Part shown: in pieces, positions 13,446-26,415 of the stretch
How the letters are laid out: each line of letters opens with the position of its first letter
Position numbering within the stretch: the first letter of the stretch is position 1
DNA from: Symbiodinium microadriaticum
Lineage: Eukaryota > Sar > Dinophyceae > Suessiales > Symbiodiniaceae
DNA length: 64,000 nucleotides
Reading direction: 5' to 3'
Assembly: GCA_001939145.1 (NCBI GenBank)
Contig: LSRX01000592.1
Coordinates: 268,380 to 332,379 of the forward strand
Program-made: the position numbers and the translations under genes
Notes under the pieces: model-generated
Told to the model about the DNA's origin: nothing
What the model saw: only the letters and a program-made list of their open reading frames with translations
Database searches by the model: none

Positions 13446-14574
13446 CTGGGCCGGGCTGCAGCTGACCGGCAGCTCCTTCCTAAATCAGCCTAAATCTGCA
13501 GTGGGTGAAGCGTTCTCCACTGGGCTGGCCCAAGGCCGGGACGTATATGGACATCACCAGCAGCAAGATAAAGAAGGCGTTCGCTACGCCAGGAACTGCC
13601 TTCAAAAGCATTGCAAGAGCAGCTAATCCCACAGATCCTGGCTCTGATGATTCTCGTCCCTGTCTCAGCCGCGGCCTTGGCCAGCGAAACCATAATCTTG
13701 TTGAGCGATTTGACCTTGCAACATGTTGAATCAGTGTGGCAGACAATGATGCGACTCAATGCAAGAGCACAACATTCAGAATGGCGACGTAACAGCAGCA
13801 TCAGTTAAGACTGTTGTCCGCAAGCGTGGTATACGCCCCTCAGCAATTAGGCAGCAAAGCACACGTGATGCGCAATTGCACTCAGTGGGGCACTGCTTTG
13901 ATGTGTAGCAGTGGGCGTTAGCAGTCCGATGTTCTTCTGAAAGATTCGTGCTTGTTGAATCGGAAAGACAGCCAGTAGCAAGTGCCGCTCAACAGCTGAG
14001 TCGTCCATTACTGGCCTTTCAGTTCCCCATTACTGCGCTTGGCATGCGCAGGATGACAAGGATGAGAAAGTAAGTTTACATAGGACAAGGGATCCGTCCC
14101 CGGCCCCAGCAGCGAGTTCGGAGCTCTGGTGCCAATCTGCTTAACGTACCTGAACCCAATAACCCTCAGATGCACAAAATGCGTTACTCTAGACGAAAGC
14201 CTACAAACCGCGTTATTCATGCATTCATGCACCTTCCCCATGCTCTCGGTCCCCGGGCCCGCTTGAACAGGCGGAATACTCGGAACCTGAGTTGGATGAG
14301 ACTCAGACCAAAAACGATATTCTCATGGCCCTACTGAACGTTGGGGTTCTCATTTCTCACGTAGACCAAGCAGCAGCTAAGGCAGTTAAGGTTGCGTTAG
14401 GCTACACGTCTTCAGTTTGCACATGCCGGGTCGTAAGCATCATTCAGCAAGCTTGTGGCCGACCAGCAGCCACACTGTGCTGAAGCCCTTGAAATGCCCT
14501 GCACAAAACATGAGACCCGTTGCTGCAGCATAACCAGCCCTCCAGTTCCAGATCCTCGGACCCTTAGGTATACA

Positions 14575-14608
<34 letters not shown>

Positions 14609-15935
14609 TACTTGGATTGACCCATGATATGATCGAAATCATCTATAGGACTATAGGGGTTAGCAAACTGGAATTACCTTGCAATTTCTTCATTTGTATT
14701 TCTGTATATCTTCGATCATATCAGTCTCTGCATGCAGCTCAAACAGGCTCTTTTGATTTTGAAACTTGATCATTGCTTAGGCCAGCACTTTAACAACAGC
14801 TTTTAGGGTGTACTTTTGGGCGGCCTGTTTCAGCAGGTGCGTGGATTGAGCGTCCCCAATCCATATCACGACAAACTGGAAAGGGCTTTGTTGGGCAGTG
14901 CCTTCCAGAATGTCCACTGCCCCCCTTCATTTCTTGTCTCTCTTTATATATATATATATACACGCACCAGAATCACTGGAGTCACTGGAGCCCTCGAGAG
15001 TGAAACATCGCTTTTGGGGTTTGAGGCATTCTATCTTAAACACCCGCGCCTAACTCCTGCTCGCTACTCCTACTCTTACTCCCACTCCCAATATCGTGAC
15101 GATGCCCCCCGGCTACCACTACTCTTCCTCCTCCTGCGGCTGACACTGATTATACTTTTCCTCCTACGACGACAGCTTCAGCGACTGCATATCACCCCTC
15201 GCCTGCCGGACTTTCGGCACGAGCTATCGATGCAGGATCTACAACTCTTCGAAGAAAAGCAAACAAGCGGGCTCAGGGCTCGGCGCTCTCATCATGCGGA
15301 GCATACTCAGAGGCCCCGGAAGCTCGACCTGTGACCAGATTTGGCTTTTCGTCTGCGGATCCCGTCGTGAGATGCTCAGAAAGGCTGCAAGAAACATGAA
15401 GCCTAGGACCTATGACTCTATGACCATCAATTCAGAGAGCCTCCGCCTTTGTTGTGCGGAACGATCACCAACAAGACCAACGACAACGAAAACAGCAGTC
15501 ACAGGACATCACATGCAAATCAGTTGTCATGCTGGCGACTATGGCCAGGACAAAACTCGTGACATGAGTAGCAACGGATAGCTGCGGCTCTCCGAAGTCT
15601 CTCTCTACCACGTCCACCAGCCTTGAGCACAGAAAGAACTCCGATGGCCACCACGACGAAATCGAAAATGTTCCAGCCTGACGACAGGAAATCAATAATA
15701 AGGCGACCGAGAAAGCTGTGACTTACGCGTTCCGACCAGAGCTTTCTAGTCAGAGTCTGCACGAATCGCTCCAACATTCATGTTCGGCGACGGTCTGAGG
15801 AGATGGCCGGACTTCCAAAACGGACAACACCAAAACGCGTACATGTTCACGCAAAGCTCCATGAAGAACATCACGTTGAAGAACGTCTCGATGCCGTAGA
15901 ATACATCAGGGTACCTCGCCAAGCAGATGGGCTGC
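13236..15935 (-). CDS. voltage-gated cation channel (partial, seven exons)
   Basis: Pore-forming subunit of a plasma-membrane or endomembrane ion channel of the NaV/CaV-like superfamily. Exons in order of transcription: 15935-15808 (S2), 15677-15622 (S3), 15328-15285 and 14286-14259 (S4), 13714-13676 (S4-S5 linker), 13599-13543 (S5), 13445-13236 (S5 end, extracellular loop, pore helix start). All reading phases join. The S4 reads LRMMRAFRVFRLFKR, a positive charge every third residue, and S3 contains the family motif WNIFDFVVV. Introns are 76-998 nt; six of seven donors are GC, one is GT. The 13445-13236 exon may hide a 48-nt GA-AG intron that would restore ITSRG-RQQEYGYEYFG. S1, the selectivity filter and S6 were not found, so I cannot say whether this is a one- or four-domain channel, nor its ion. 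Confidence 0.88.
13543..13714 (-). CDS. channel exons: S4-S5 linker and S5
   Basis: 13714-13676 encodes VKSLNKIMVSLAK. 13599-13543 encodes AVPGVANAFFILLLVMSIY, the usual start of S5 after the linker Pro-Gly. The 76-nt intron between them has a GC donor and AG|G acceptor. Confidence 0.92.
14259..15328 (-). CDS. channel exons: S4 voltage sensor, split by a 998-nt intron
   Basis: Exon 15328-15285 (44 nt) encodes VELPGPLSMLRMMRA. Exon 14286-14259 (28 nt, a micro-exon) encodes FRVFRLFKR. Joined, they give the regular Arg/Lys ladder of a voltage sensor. The acceptors are AG|G and both donors are GC. The intron between them holds a CA repeat near 14.58 kb and TA near 14.95 kb. Confidence 0.9.
14574..14606. 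repeat. (CA)n microsatellite inside a channel intron
   Basis: About 15 CA units. It lies in the 544-nt... 998-nt intron region between S4 micro-exons. Confidence 0.9.
15622..15677 (-). CDS. channel exon: S3 segment
   Basis: Phase joins the S2 exon as KSG-WNIFDFVVVAIGVLSVLK. The W-N-x-F-D-F signature at the start of S3 is shared by voltage-gated sodium and calcium channels. The acceptor is CAG|G and the donor is GC after AAG. Confidence 0.9.
15808..15935 (-). CDS. channel exon: S2 segment
   Basis: Encodes YPDVFYGIETFFNVMF and then MELCVNMYAFWC. This is a hydrophobic helix with the acidic residue expected in S2, ending PFWKSG at the splice junction. The 5' boundary is uncertain: AG|G at 15935 or 15919. 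The donor is GC at 15807-15806. Confidence 0.85.
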
Positions 15936-18900
15936 CTCAAACCCCTAACGGCAAAAAAATGGCCATGCGCCTTTCAACAGGCACAGTTGATACATGTTGA
16001 TACATTACGAACTTTCTCGTCCCTACATACAGTTTTCTCTCCCCTTGAAAGCCAAACACACCGCACTCAAAACACAGCCAAAGTGTGATAACCCAGTCCA
16101 GGTTCCGTGGAGTTCAAACCTTGCGCCTCTGCACCGGCCAGCAAAGGACTACTAAAATGAAGCACGAACTGCCGGCAGCGGTACTATCAAATACAGTGGT
16201 CGCTTTTACCATGGTGGTTCCCTGGTGGCTACACTTTGAAGTCTAAAAATGCTGTCCCAACGCCACTTTCCTGAACACAAAAGTAACACCCAGTCTTGAT
16301 TGGTTAACGCTTTTCGCGTATTGGTTCCAGGGTTCAGAGCCTTGTGGCTGTGTGGCTGTAGTGTTTAGATCTCGGGCTGCCAGGATGTTGGGGCTAAGGA
16401 TTCCAGCTAACTCTGCCCTACACCCGAGAGGCAAAGGCCCCGGCAATGTCCCAGCCGGATCGATCGACTTCTCAATGATGTTGGCCCTGCCACGAGAACT
16501 CTTGGTGTTAGGGGCAGACGGGGCTAGTTACATTCACTATGACTACTAATGTTGGTCACTACTATTTCCACTAGTACTTGGACTAGGACTACTACAACGA
16601 CGACAACGACGTTGACGACGACGACGACGACGACGACGACGTCGACGTACTACTACGACTACAACTATGACTGGGACCGGGGGGGAAATCGATGACGACT
16701 ACGACAACGACGAGGACGACGACGACGAATAGTACGACTACGACTACGACGATGACTACTACGACTACGACGACGACTACTACAACGACGACTTCTACGA
16801 CGACGACTACGACTGCGACCACTACGACTACTACGACGACGACGACGAATTACTGCTACCGCAACCCCCCATTGCTACAGTCACCTTGGCTAGGCTCGCC
16901 ACACTTCCGTGCTGATAGTGATTATGTGACAGCTGCTGGACTACAAGAGCCTGCAGTACTACAGTTTCCAGTGGCGCCAGGAGTACAAATGTCACTGTCT
17001 CTCAAGCACTGAACGTGGTTTTGCTATAAAACTGACTCTGCGTGAGTACTCTTCACATCCAGGTCTCTTCTTGCTCCTCACTACCCGGTTAGAAACATTG
17101 AACGGCTGCAAATGCTCTGGTTCTGTCATGACCGTTGTCACTACTGCTACAACGACCGATGCTGCTTTTGAGCGTGCATGTCTCATCAGCCCCTGCTATA
17201 CCTTCCTAGCTGTCCGGTTCCAACCACATTCCCCATCATCCGTGCTAGCACTATACCGCTATACAATGATAAACTACTCGGTGCGCTAAATACAAGTGCC
17301 AGACCCCTTTCTCGTTGGAGCGCGTATAGGAGCACAATGATCGTCAACGGTCAGACTGCTCGCGGCCACAGTCCTAGAGCCTGTAAGACCCTAGAACATT
17401 GAAACCTCCAATCTCCAATCCTCCGACATCCGAGCTTGGTTCCTAGACGAACCATTTGGGTTTTCAGTGTGTTGCTTACGGCTTTGGCAACGTGGCATGA
17501 CTGCTGCTATGAACCGCCAGGATAGATATAACTGCTCTTTGAGAACAGCGACTCACTTGCGAGTACAGCGCTTTCTGCTGCTACTGGACTCAGGAATCCC
17601 TCTGCTTCCTTGGTCCCCAAAAAACCAATCCTAGCCAAAACCCCAGAGTATTGCAGGCCGGGCCCCGGGCACAAAATTCCCTGCGATGAGCGCGGCCACG
17701 AAAAGCTGCACTTTCATGTTAGTGTAGACCCTGGCATGACAGGGCAACTTGGGATTCTCGCATTTAGGCTTTAGGTTCGGTTCGGGGATATGCAGTGGCA
17801 CCTGCAGTCTTAGAGGGGTAAGATTGAAGGTCGTATCCCATCTCAGGCCCTACATGTGAATGTTAAGCTTTCCTGTGGAGTTCGCCGCCACCACGAATCA
17901 AGATGCGCCTTTGACTTGAAGAAGGGGGTCCGGTCCATTCTTTCAACCCAGTGCCTTTCTAGCACCAAGTCGCGCACAAAATGTCACCCTGTCTGCCTGC
18001 CTGAGCATCGCCTTTGGAACTTTCTGACACCAGCTCGAATTGGGAAATGGACCCCTTCCTGACCGCCCGGAGACCCCGAACCCCCGATGTGCCAGGAGCC
18101 TTTCGGCCGCAGGCTGGAACTTCCAGATTCCTCCCTGCAGGCGTGCGGAGGGTCCAAAGCAATGGTCTACACTACTAAGTCCTCAAAGCGCCTAGAGTTT
18201 GGATCTCAAGACCATTGAGTGGCTCCGATTGGCGAATCAGAGTGGCGGCTTGTCTATCTGCAGGGTGCGCATTCAGTTCTTCGACAACTTAGAAAATGCA
18301 GTCTATTGTAACGATTGGCACCGCGATTCGGGTATGCTTGCTTCGGAAGCTGCTCGGCGCCGGAAACACGACTGAACAAGGTCGGAATTGCCTGCACTGT
18401 CAGCAATTTGCTGTGAAGGGATGATGGCAATGTCAACGACTAGCTCCACATCGGAAAGTTCGCAATCTAGACATCGTTTTCTTCGATGTACTCTCGACAC
18501 GTCACATGTTCAACCATCCTTGAGTACACCGAAATAGTTACACATGCCGTGCTTCTATGCGTGTATGCGCGCGTCTGTGTGTGGGCGTGTGCGTATGTAT
18601 ATATACATATATACATACATATATGCTTCGGGTCCCTCCTGCCTCTCAATCAGGACTATGTAGATTTGCGGGTGTTGGTCTAGATCGTGTGCATGTTGCT
18701 GTTTGCAAGCTTAGCTGTGTTGACGCTTTGTTTGGCAGCGTGTCTCCGTCTCTGTGTGCATGCCTTGGTGTTCCTGCTGTCTGCGTAAGTTTGCCCGCAT
18801 CTCGTGCGCGCATGCGTATGGGCGCCGGCGCATGTGTAGGACGGATGGAGGAGTTGCGGGTGGCCTGGTGGCAATCATGCAGATTCAGCAAACCAAGCAT

Positions 18901-19643
18901 TAACCCATTAGTCTTCTGCAATCCACCATACCCCACAGCTTTTTTCTGAGGCGCGAGCTGGCGGAGGCCGTTGAACTACTTCCTTCGTCTTTTTGGCACT
19001 CTTACCTCAGAGGCATATGAGGGGTTGATGAACTGCTGCACGGACTACGTTGCTAGGAGTCCTTCAGTCTCTGATCACGAGGGTTTAAGATACGGATATG
19101 TTGAGTCCGACTAGGGAAACTGGAATTGCCAGCTCTTTGCGGATCAGTACACCGCAGTATTCGACTCTGTCTGGGCAATCTGCCGGCAAACCTATCCGGA
19201 GACCCGCAACCCAACTAGCCCACATCTCTGTGCTAGCTGCCTCGAACTGACACAAATAGCAGGAAGATTACCCTGACGCGTTTTCTCACTCTGTGTCTCA
19301 CTGTATCTCTCCTTCTCGCTCTATCTTTCCCAAAAGGCCAAAATCTTCTAAACACCCGAAAGACCACAAGCTTCCTACGATATCAAACCCGCGACCAATC
19401 TTCAAAACAGACTAAAACCTCCAAGGATCCTTCAGCAAGACCCGTGCAAGCATCATATGAAACAAAAGACTGCATACACTATATCACGAAATGGTATGTT
19501 GTAATGCTTATCAATATGAAAAACTGTAGCTGTTTGTCCAAGTTTTGACACAACAGGCACTCCAGCCGAGCACCAAGCCCGACTTGCTGCTTGTCGACTT
19601 CCCGACTTTGTCGAGGTCGCCTGCTGTGCTTTCGGGGCAATGT
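15936..19643. other. upstream flank of the channel gene, no exon recognised
   Basis: S1 and the N-terminus of the channel should lie upstream (higher coordinates), but no S1-like exon was recognised. A minus-strand stretch at 18.3-18.48 kb (ELVVDIAIIPSQQIADSAG) is protein-like but unassigned. The region also holds the ACG/TAC array at 16.6-16.85 kb and an AT-rich ATACAT stretch near 18.6 kb. Confidence 0.4.
16590..16852. repeat. GAC/TAC trinucleotide array
   Basis: About 260 bp of imperfect GAC, GAT and TAC triplets, interrupted once near 16660-16690. It explains poly-Thr (plus) and poly-Val (minus) frames. Confidence 0.9.
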
Positions 19644-19744
19644 GGGGGTTTCCGAAAATAGGGGACCCTAATAAGGGCCCTAAATGGTAGGATCCTTAGT
19701 GTAAGGACCCCAAGATAAGGTACCCTTAATTTTCGGAAAGTCCC
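19644..19744 (+). mobile_element. MITE-like element, family 1, copy 2
   Basis: Begins GGGGGTTTCCGAAAATAGGG and ends AATTTTCGGAAAGTCCC, with the shared core GTAGGATCCTTAGTGTAAGG. ATGT stands immediately on both sides, a possible 4-bp target duplication. No coding capacity. Confidence 0.8.
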
Positions 19745-20429
19745 ATGTAGAAGGGGTAGCATGGGTAAGCGTCGTACAGGCGGCTTCAATCTTTTGGCCG
19801 GATGTCAAAAGTTCAGAGTTTAGGGCTTGGGGCTCACGGTTATAACAGAGACTGTGGCAAGAGGAAGAGCTAGGACTAATGCAAGTAGCAGCGGCATTGA
19901 CATATAAAGCAGTGGCAATGGTACCGAACATGCACACGATTTCAATCCTAATTACAAGACTACCAACACGATACATACTCAGGATAATCGAGGTCACACG
20001 AACTTCTGGGATACGCAGCCCTGCTTACACGACGATCCTGCACAGCAAATTCAAAACATGCCGAGACCGAAAGAAGGAGCGCGAAGCAGGTTCTAAAGTC
20101 CAGTCCCTGTTCGGGTCATAATTCCAGAAAGCTGCTGCTAACAAGAGCACTGATAAAGGGGCCCGAACTGAATGCCCGCAAGCCACTGGCAAAGCCGAAG
20201 CCTTCAACGGTGTTCTTCATCCCAACAATCCCGTCTGTCGCGGGTTAGGCTGTTAAGGTATTTAAACTTAAGCCATAAACTTATAAAAGCCGCACCTACA
20301 AGTCGTGGAAAAAAGTCGAGTGTCTGATACAACTCCACCCTAAACCCTAGACCCCAACGCCGAAGACCCCGGCAAGCCTAAGCTGGGTGGAAGCTGCGGC
20401 TTTTTCTCTGCCTCGGTACTGGGCTCAAT

Positions 20430-20605
20430 TCTTGTTAGGGTTTTGGGCTTAGGGTTTTGGGTTTAGTGCTCAGGGTTTAGGGATTAGGATTTAGGGTTTA
20501 GGGCTTAGGGTAAAGGGTTTAGGGCCTAGGGTTTCGGCTTTAGGGTTTAGGGCTTAGGGTAAATGGTTTAGGGCAATTTAGGGTTTCGGCTTTAGGGTTT
20601 AGGAT
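20430..20605. repeat. degenerate TTTAGGG block
   Basis: Many GGGTTTAGGG-like words, including an internal near-duplication around GGGCTTAGGGTAAA. Orientation is opposite to the left-edge tract. Smaller pieces occur near 20325-20350 and 20876-20906, and a CCCTAAA piece near 21057-21090. Confidence 0.85.
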
Positions 20606-23425
20606 ATGGTCATTTTAGCTGCTGATGGTGCTTGAGTTGTTCATGTTTTTCAACACGGTCATTTCCAAGAATTGCTTTCAATGTTGCAGCTTTCTATATC
20701 TTGCACGAAGGATACTCCTTATCCACATTACTCGTACAAGTCATACTGCTTCTACTTTTCATACAGGGTCGCGGCCTCGCGCTTCGGTTTCTGCAGGGCC
20801 TGCACTCTGACAGGTTGGCGCCGGGAACTCGGCTTGCGCTTTAGCGCTCAATCTGAAAACATCGGATGTCTAGGTTTTTGGGGTTTAGGGGTTTAGGGTT
20901 TAGGGAGACCTGGTTTCTTCGAGATACCACATGCCGAAACCAAGGCAGCGGAACAACGAAGCGTCAACTTGGCAGCCTAACCGCCAAAGCGAAACCTCCC
21001 CCGACAAGCAAGATGCAAACCGGAAGTCAAGCAAGAACCACTACATCGTAGTCTCCAAACCCTACATTAAAACCCTAAACCTTGAAGCTTAAACCAAGCA
21101 ATGATGTGAACAACAATACCGACCCTTAGTCGAGTACCTCCAAGCCCTAGACAGCAAGCACCGAAGCCTTACTACTTCCGTCGGCCCTACAGGCAAGAAG
21201 CTTGAATTCAGCAAGTGCAAGTTTTAAATGGGGTAAGTTGAGGTTGTCGAGATTTGCGCAATCTTCGACGGCTAGAAATGATGCTCATGTCGGCAAGGCT
21301 GCCACGGATTACCCTGACGGTAGGGCCGGCTACAGGGAAAGCGGTGTTGTCTACGAAACTGATCATTCAAGTCCTGCTGGCTTTCTAACTTTCATCACCA
21401 AAGGCCATCAGTGAAATCGTCCTAATGTTCTTGAGTACGATTGTTGGCAGGGGAAGAGGTGCTGCTGCCAAGCAGAGATTGCCAATTCCAAGCATGGGAG
21501 TAGCGCTTTGGAAACGTGCCTTCGTGTCAGTTGCGCTGAGCTTTCGATCCTAGACGTCATGATGTGGCTTCGTCATGGGAAGCACGGAGTTGAAAGAGTT
21601 CTCAGGCCCCCGACATCGATGGATTCACGGGGTGTCCCTAGAGGAGCACCGTCTTGAACCACCTGAGCACGCCGTGGATGTTCGGATGCTTCTGGATGTG
21701 GACATTCTGCCAATCATGTAGGACCGCTCGGATGCAGGTTTGCTACCTCCCCTTTGGTGGGACAGGTACGGAGGATGACAGGACACTTCTGGCTTGGAGT
21801 TCTAGCAGGTTGAAGTTTCAGCGCCGGTATGCTCAAGCTCAAAGACAACATGCACATCGTGTTAGCCGGCCCGCCGACAGATCCTATCACGCACACTCCT
21901 GCTGTTGCTGCTGCTGCTGCTGCTGCCACCTTTTTCCGCTACTCGCTTCACTATGCTTATGCAATGCAAACCCAAATGAGGCTCGCGCATCTCTGGCATC
22001 CTGAGCGAATCTTTGTGCCAACGTAATTCATGTCAAGTGTACCGGCTGAGAATAACAACCAAACATAGCTGCAAGTGGTCGCAGGGTTCAGAGTAGCTCC
22101 AAGAACAGCGAGGCACTACCAAAAACCACCAGAAGTACAGCTATACCTGCACACAGACTTACACGCGGACATGAACATCCGTGTCAAACAATGAAAAGTG
22201 CAAAACACATCCGTATATACAGCGAAAAACACAAAAGACGTAAACAAAAAAATGCGTAAACATGTCGCTGCAGTTACAACTACGACCGCAGTTGCGAATA
22301 GTTCAGTGCTGGCCGCCCGGTTTAGACCACTTGCATTGCATGTACTGCCCTGATTCTTGAAAACTTCACAGCACCACGTTAACACGGCAACGGTTTGTGC
22401 TTGCTGCTGTTAACACCTAGTACCAGGACTACGACAAATACCACGAATGCCACTGTGCAACTCGTGATGAGATCGTGGTGGCATGGCAGCTTTGTGCTCT
22501 GGTTCTCGTACTTGCACTGGCGGCATTGCTACGGTGATTAACCGACTGGTTTCTTTAGTGTGGCTACTATTGCTACTCGACAATGATTGTTGTCAACAAC
22601 TGGACCACAACCCCCACACACAGACACTGAACCCGGCCCCAGCAATCTTTAAAGGAGGAATACCCTTCTGTTCCTGCACGTGTCAGGAATACCCTTTGGT
22701 GCCTGCATGTGTCATGCAGAGCAGTCTCCAAGCATGATGATGGGGTTAGTTTGTGTTTCTTGGGACAGCGCGCTCGCTAACCCATCGCCAACCTAAAGGC
22801 CTCCGAGACTGTTCACAATGTTACAAGATGCAAGCTGCCGCAAGCCCGAATTACATCCGAAACCTTCCTTCCAAAACAACGAACCACCTGCTGCCTTCTT
22901 GAGCTGACCCTTTGTTGCGACGTGGTGGACCTGGCAGTAGCGCAAGCGGGTAGGTAGGTTCAAACAGTCCAACCGGCAGGTTACGCAAGGAACCATAGAT
23001 CGCAGCGTGTCTGCAGTCTGCAAGTGGAGATGGGTTCCGCTAACCCAGTTGCAAGCAACTACGGGGCAAAAAATGATAGAGAGGGTTTGTAGTGTGCATC
23101 CCTCAAACATCCATGACACCTGTGAAAGAGGCATGAGCTATGGCACCCTCACGGCGGACTCAGGGCTCGGGCTGGGGGAACCTTCATAGTCCTGTCCGTG
23201 TGTTTTGACTCAGCCCCAGGCGGCAGCAGTTGCTGGGGGCATGCCGCGCGGATGCAGCGGGGGGCGTGGGTTGTGCACTATGCTTCAGGCAAGTGGGAAC
23301 TTGTCGGGGGTTGGGGCTTGGCTTAAGGGCTGGGGGTTGCTGGGAGAATTGCCTTGTGTATATGTTTGCGTGCTCAAGCTGGTAAGAAAAATCATGTCTG
23401 ACTGGTGTCGGCAAGGGCATGAGCT

Positions 23426-24085
23426 GTGTGTCTGCCACATTCTGTGAGGGCGAGTCTCGGTGGGCCCTGCCAGCCGTCCATCAAAAAGCTGAGCCAAATT
23501 GCAAGTGATCAGAAATCAAGTGGGTCGGGGGGACTGATGGCTCGAAGACGCAGCTGCGCTCATAATTATTGCAATAGGATCGAGTTGAACGGAATGCAAC
23601 TCTTCCCAAACGAGTTTCAATGCCATGTGCGTAGCTCTACCGCGGAACCACCTTTGGCAAAGGACATCATGGTCCGTTTTTGTGCGGATGCGAGTCCCAC
23701 ACTCTGTCTGGAACACCACCAACTTGGGGAGCGAGTGCCGGTTTATTGGCACGACCAACCAGGACAAGCAACCATGGAATCGTATCTGTTTGCCGTGCTT
23801 GACCTATACACAGTCCTGACTCGTGAACTCTATCTCGTGGCTCCTGCAAAACGTAATGATGTGTTGAGATCGGGCCAACAGCTCACCTCGCTCATGGTGA
23901 TGTCCATCAAATGTTGCCTTGGTGAAAAAGTCTGGGGCTCAAGCGGCATAAGGCTTAAGGGCTTCCCGACCCTGCAATTCCCACGTCATTGCAAGCGATG
24001 CTTTAACTACACGCAAACAACAGAAAACAAAACCGTGGCACAACCAGTCTACATTTTCACCATGAGGACAAGCTGCACGTCTTGA
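23426..24085 (+). CDS. 219-codon open frame, unknown, doubtful
   Basis: One of the longest repeat-free open frames in the window. It has no recognisable domain, no membrane segment and no upstream splice acceptor that clearly belongs to it. The minus strand is also open over 23516-23767. In a spliced dinoflagellate locus a long unspliced frame is not strong evidence of a gene. Confidence 0.2.
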   Translation: MCLPHSVRASLGGPCQPSIKKLSQIASDQKSSGSGGLMARRRSCAHNYCNRIELNGMQLFPNEFQCHVRSSTAEPPLAKDIMVRFCADASPTLCLEHHQLGERVPVYWHDQPGQATMESYLFAVLDLYTVLTRELYLVAPAKRNDVLRSGQQLTSLMVMSIKCCLGEKVWGSSGIRLKGFPTLQFPRHCKRCFNYTQTTENKTVAQPVYIFTMRTSCTS

Positions 24086-25610
24086 AAATGTTGAACCCAC
24101 CTCGGCATGCAGCAAGAGTGCCTAAACCACAGTCTTTGCAAGAATCACGTCGGGTTCCAGCGAAATCTCGTTTGCTGCTGTCGGGCCACTGGCAGCCGTG
24201 ACAATGCATACGCTTGGAAGTTGAGGGTGCCACCTGAGAAAATGGCGAGTGCTGCCGACTCACAAGCAAGCTGCGAGCATTCCCCGACATTTTTCTGCCC
24301 GCCCTGCCCCCNCCTCCGCCCAAATTCAGCCAACCCGACCATCCCACGCGAGGATCCGGCCGCAACTCCTTCGGCTCTTTCTGTCCCTGCGGACTCACAT
24401 CTGCAAGTAAGGCTGGGGTGCAGGGTCCCGAACAGCGAGTCGGTCCGTCGCATCTTAACCCGCCTGATGCAAGAACAGCAGCTGCGGCGGGAAATGGTCT
24501 GCACCAGGGGGCATATCACGACCTCAGAATGCGACGGCGAGCGAAAGCCACCATCCTCAGGGCGTCCACACGCACGCCCTTGGAATGGAATTCAAGGAAT
24601 GCCATCGCTGCGGCGCCGGCCGGGTGCATCATCCTGGCAGCTGTACGAATGTCGTGCCCTAACCCTTCTGAAGAATCCTGAGGCATGATCCCCAAGCAGG
24701 CAGTCCAAGGAGGTTGTCCCTCGAGCCCAAACGGGGAATGCCACCACTACGCTTCCGTGAGACCCGTAAACCTGAACCCCAGATGTTAAACAGACCTTCC
24801 CACAAGGCCGGCCAAGACAAAGCTTTGGCTTTCACTCAAGCGCAGTTAGCTCTAGCCAAGTCTTGGGCACCCGGCTTTCAAACTGCAGCATGCTAGCTTG
24901 TGCGGCGGTCAAAGGCCAGCTCCATCATGAGAGAAAGTCAGGTTGAAGCAGGTCGGCAGACAGATCGAAACCTATTGCTAGATTGGAACAGAATAAGTTA
25001 AAGTTATAGTAAATTATGGTATAGACTTCTACTGTCAGGTCTCATCAAACTAGAGTTTCACGGTATGTTCATGCCGTGGCCGTGCTTCGAACTGCTCCAC
25101 CCGGCGGTGTGAGACTTAGGCCATGCTAGAAAGGAAGACACGGGGACAGCCTTGGATAAGGCAACTCCCTTCTGACCCAGTCAACTGTCAGGAGCTCTGG
25201 TAAACTCATCTGCCCATTCTGGCTTGTTGTCTTGCAAGCTCCGTCATCTCCTGTTGCATGAGATCCTTCACCATGTCTAGTGTGTAGGGATACCTCGGAG
25301 TCAAGCTGAAACTGCTCAAAAGAGCCTGACGTTTCGACACGTGCTCGACAAAAGCAGTTCAGGGTTTAAGGGCTTAGGGTCTTCGGGTTCGGGCATTGTT
25401 GGGGCTGAATGGAGTGCAAGATGCTCTGGGGCACCTGTGTACCCGAGGTCTTCGATCGTCGTTTTCCACTCGTTCCATTCTCGCTTACCTGCACATTTAA
25501 CATGCATGTTCGCAAGTAGCAGTATACGGAGCACCAGGTGTCGAAGACAACGATCCGATCATCGAAACGCCTGTCACACTTGTGTGTGGCCCCTCCTAGC
25601 CAGCAGCGGC

Positions 25611-25803
25611 TCAGCACAAGTCCTGTACTCCACGAGCAGACCACGCCCCTTCAATATGTTTATGGAAACCCTTCCTCAAATCAAGTGCACTTTTGCTGAA
25701 CGACCGTACCGAGATGCAGCATTCCAGAAACTTCTCCGGCGGATGGATCTCAAGCTGCCGCTGCCTTTTCAGTGGGCCTGTCACCATCGAGCGCTCTGCA
25801 ATG
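25611..25803 (-). CDS. possible exon, unknown product
   Basis: A minus-strand frame without an internal start stays open to a TGA at 25613-25611. It has natural-looking composition, with pieces such as LKRQRQLEIHPPEKFLEC and RKGFHKHIEGAWSARG. A second minus-strand piece near 25.45-25.58 kb reads DRRFDDRIVVFDTWCSVY. Strand agrees with the confident genes. No family recognised and splice sites unplaced. Confidence 0.3.
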
Positions 25804-25998
25804 CCTGCAATACAGCCAGGATTTAGGATAATGTTGGCAGGAGGATCCTACCTTGACTGCTTCACCGCGTGCATCGTAGCTACGAGACCGCTGTGCATAA
25901 ACGAGGGATTTGTGAACCTCACTACAACACAGAAGCAAGACTCCAGCATGGCGCTTCACTCACGTGCGGTTCAGCGCATGAACTGTCAGAACCACGTC

Positions 25999-26415
25999 GC
26001 CGATGATGCTGCTGCTGCTACTAAGACCACCACCACCATGTCTAGGACGACGACGACGACGGCGACTACGACCACTACTTCTCCTACGGCTACCACTACC
26101 AAAACTGCCGCTAGCATCACCAACACGATCACTACCATTACTACTACTGCTGCAGCTGCTGCTACTACTACTGCTACTACTACTACTACTACTACTACTA
26201 CTCCTCCTCCTCCTCCTACTCGTCCTGCTCCTCCTACTACTCCTGCTGCTCGTACCCCTACTCCTCCTTCTCCTCTTTCTCCTCCTCCTACTACTACTAC
26301 CACTACTACTACTCCTCCACCCCCTCCTACTCCTACTCCTGCTCCTGCTCCCACTCCCACTCCTACTCCTACTGATACTGCTACTATAACTTCTCCCGCT
26401 ACTACAAAGTACTAC
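25999..26415. repeat. long compound trinucleotide array
   Basis: About 415 bp of CTA/CTC/GAC/CCT triplets in blocks, with frames open on both strands purely because of the array. Confidence 0.9.
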
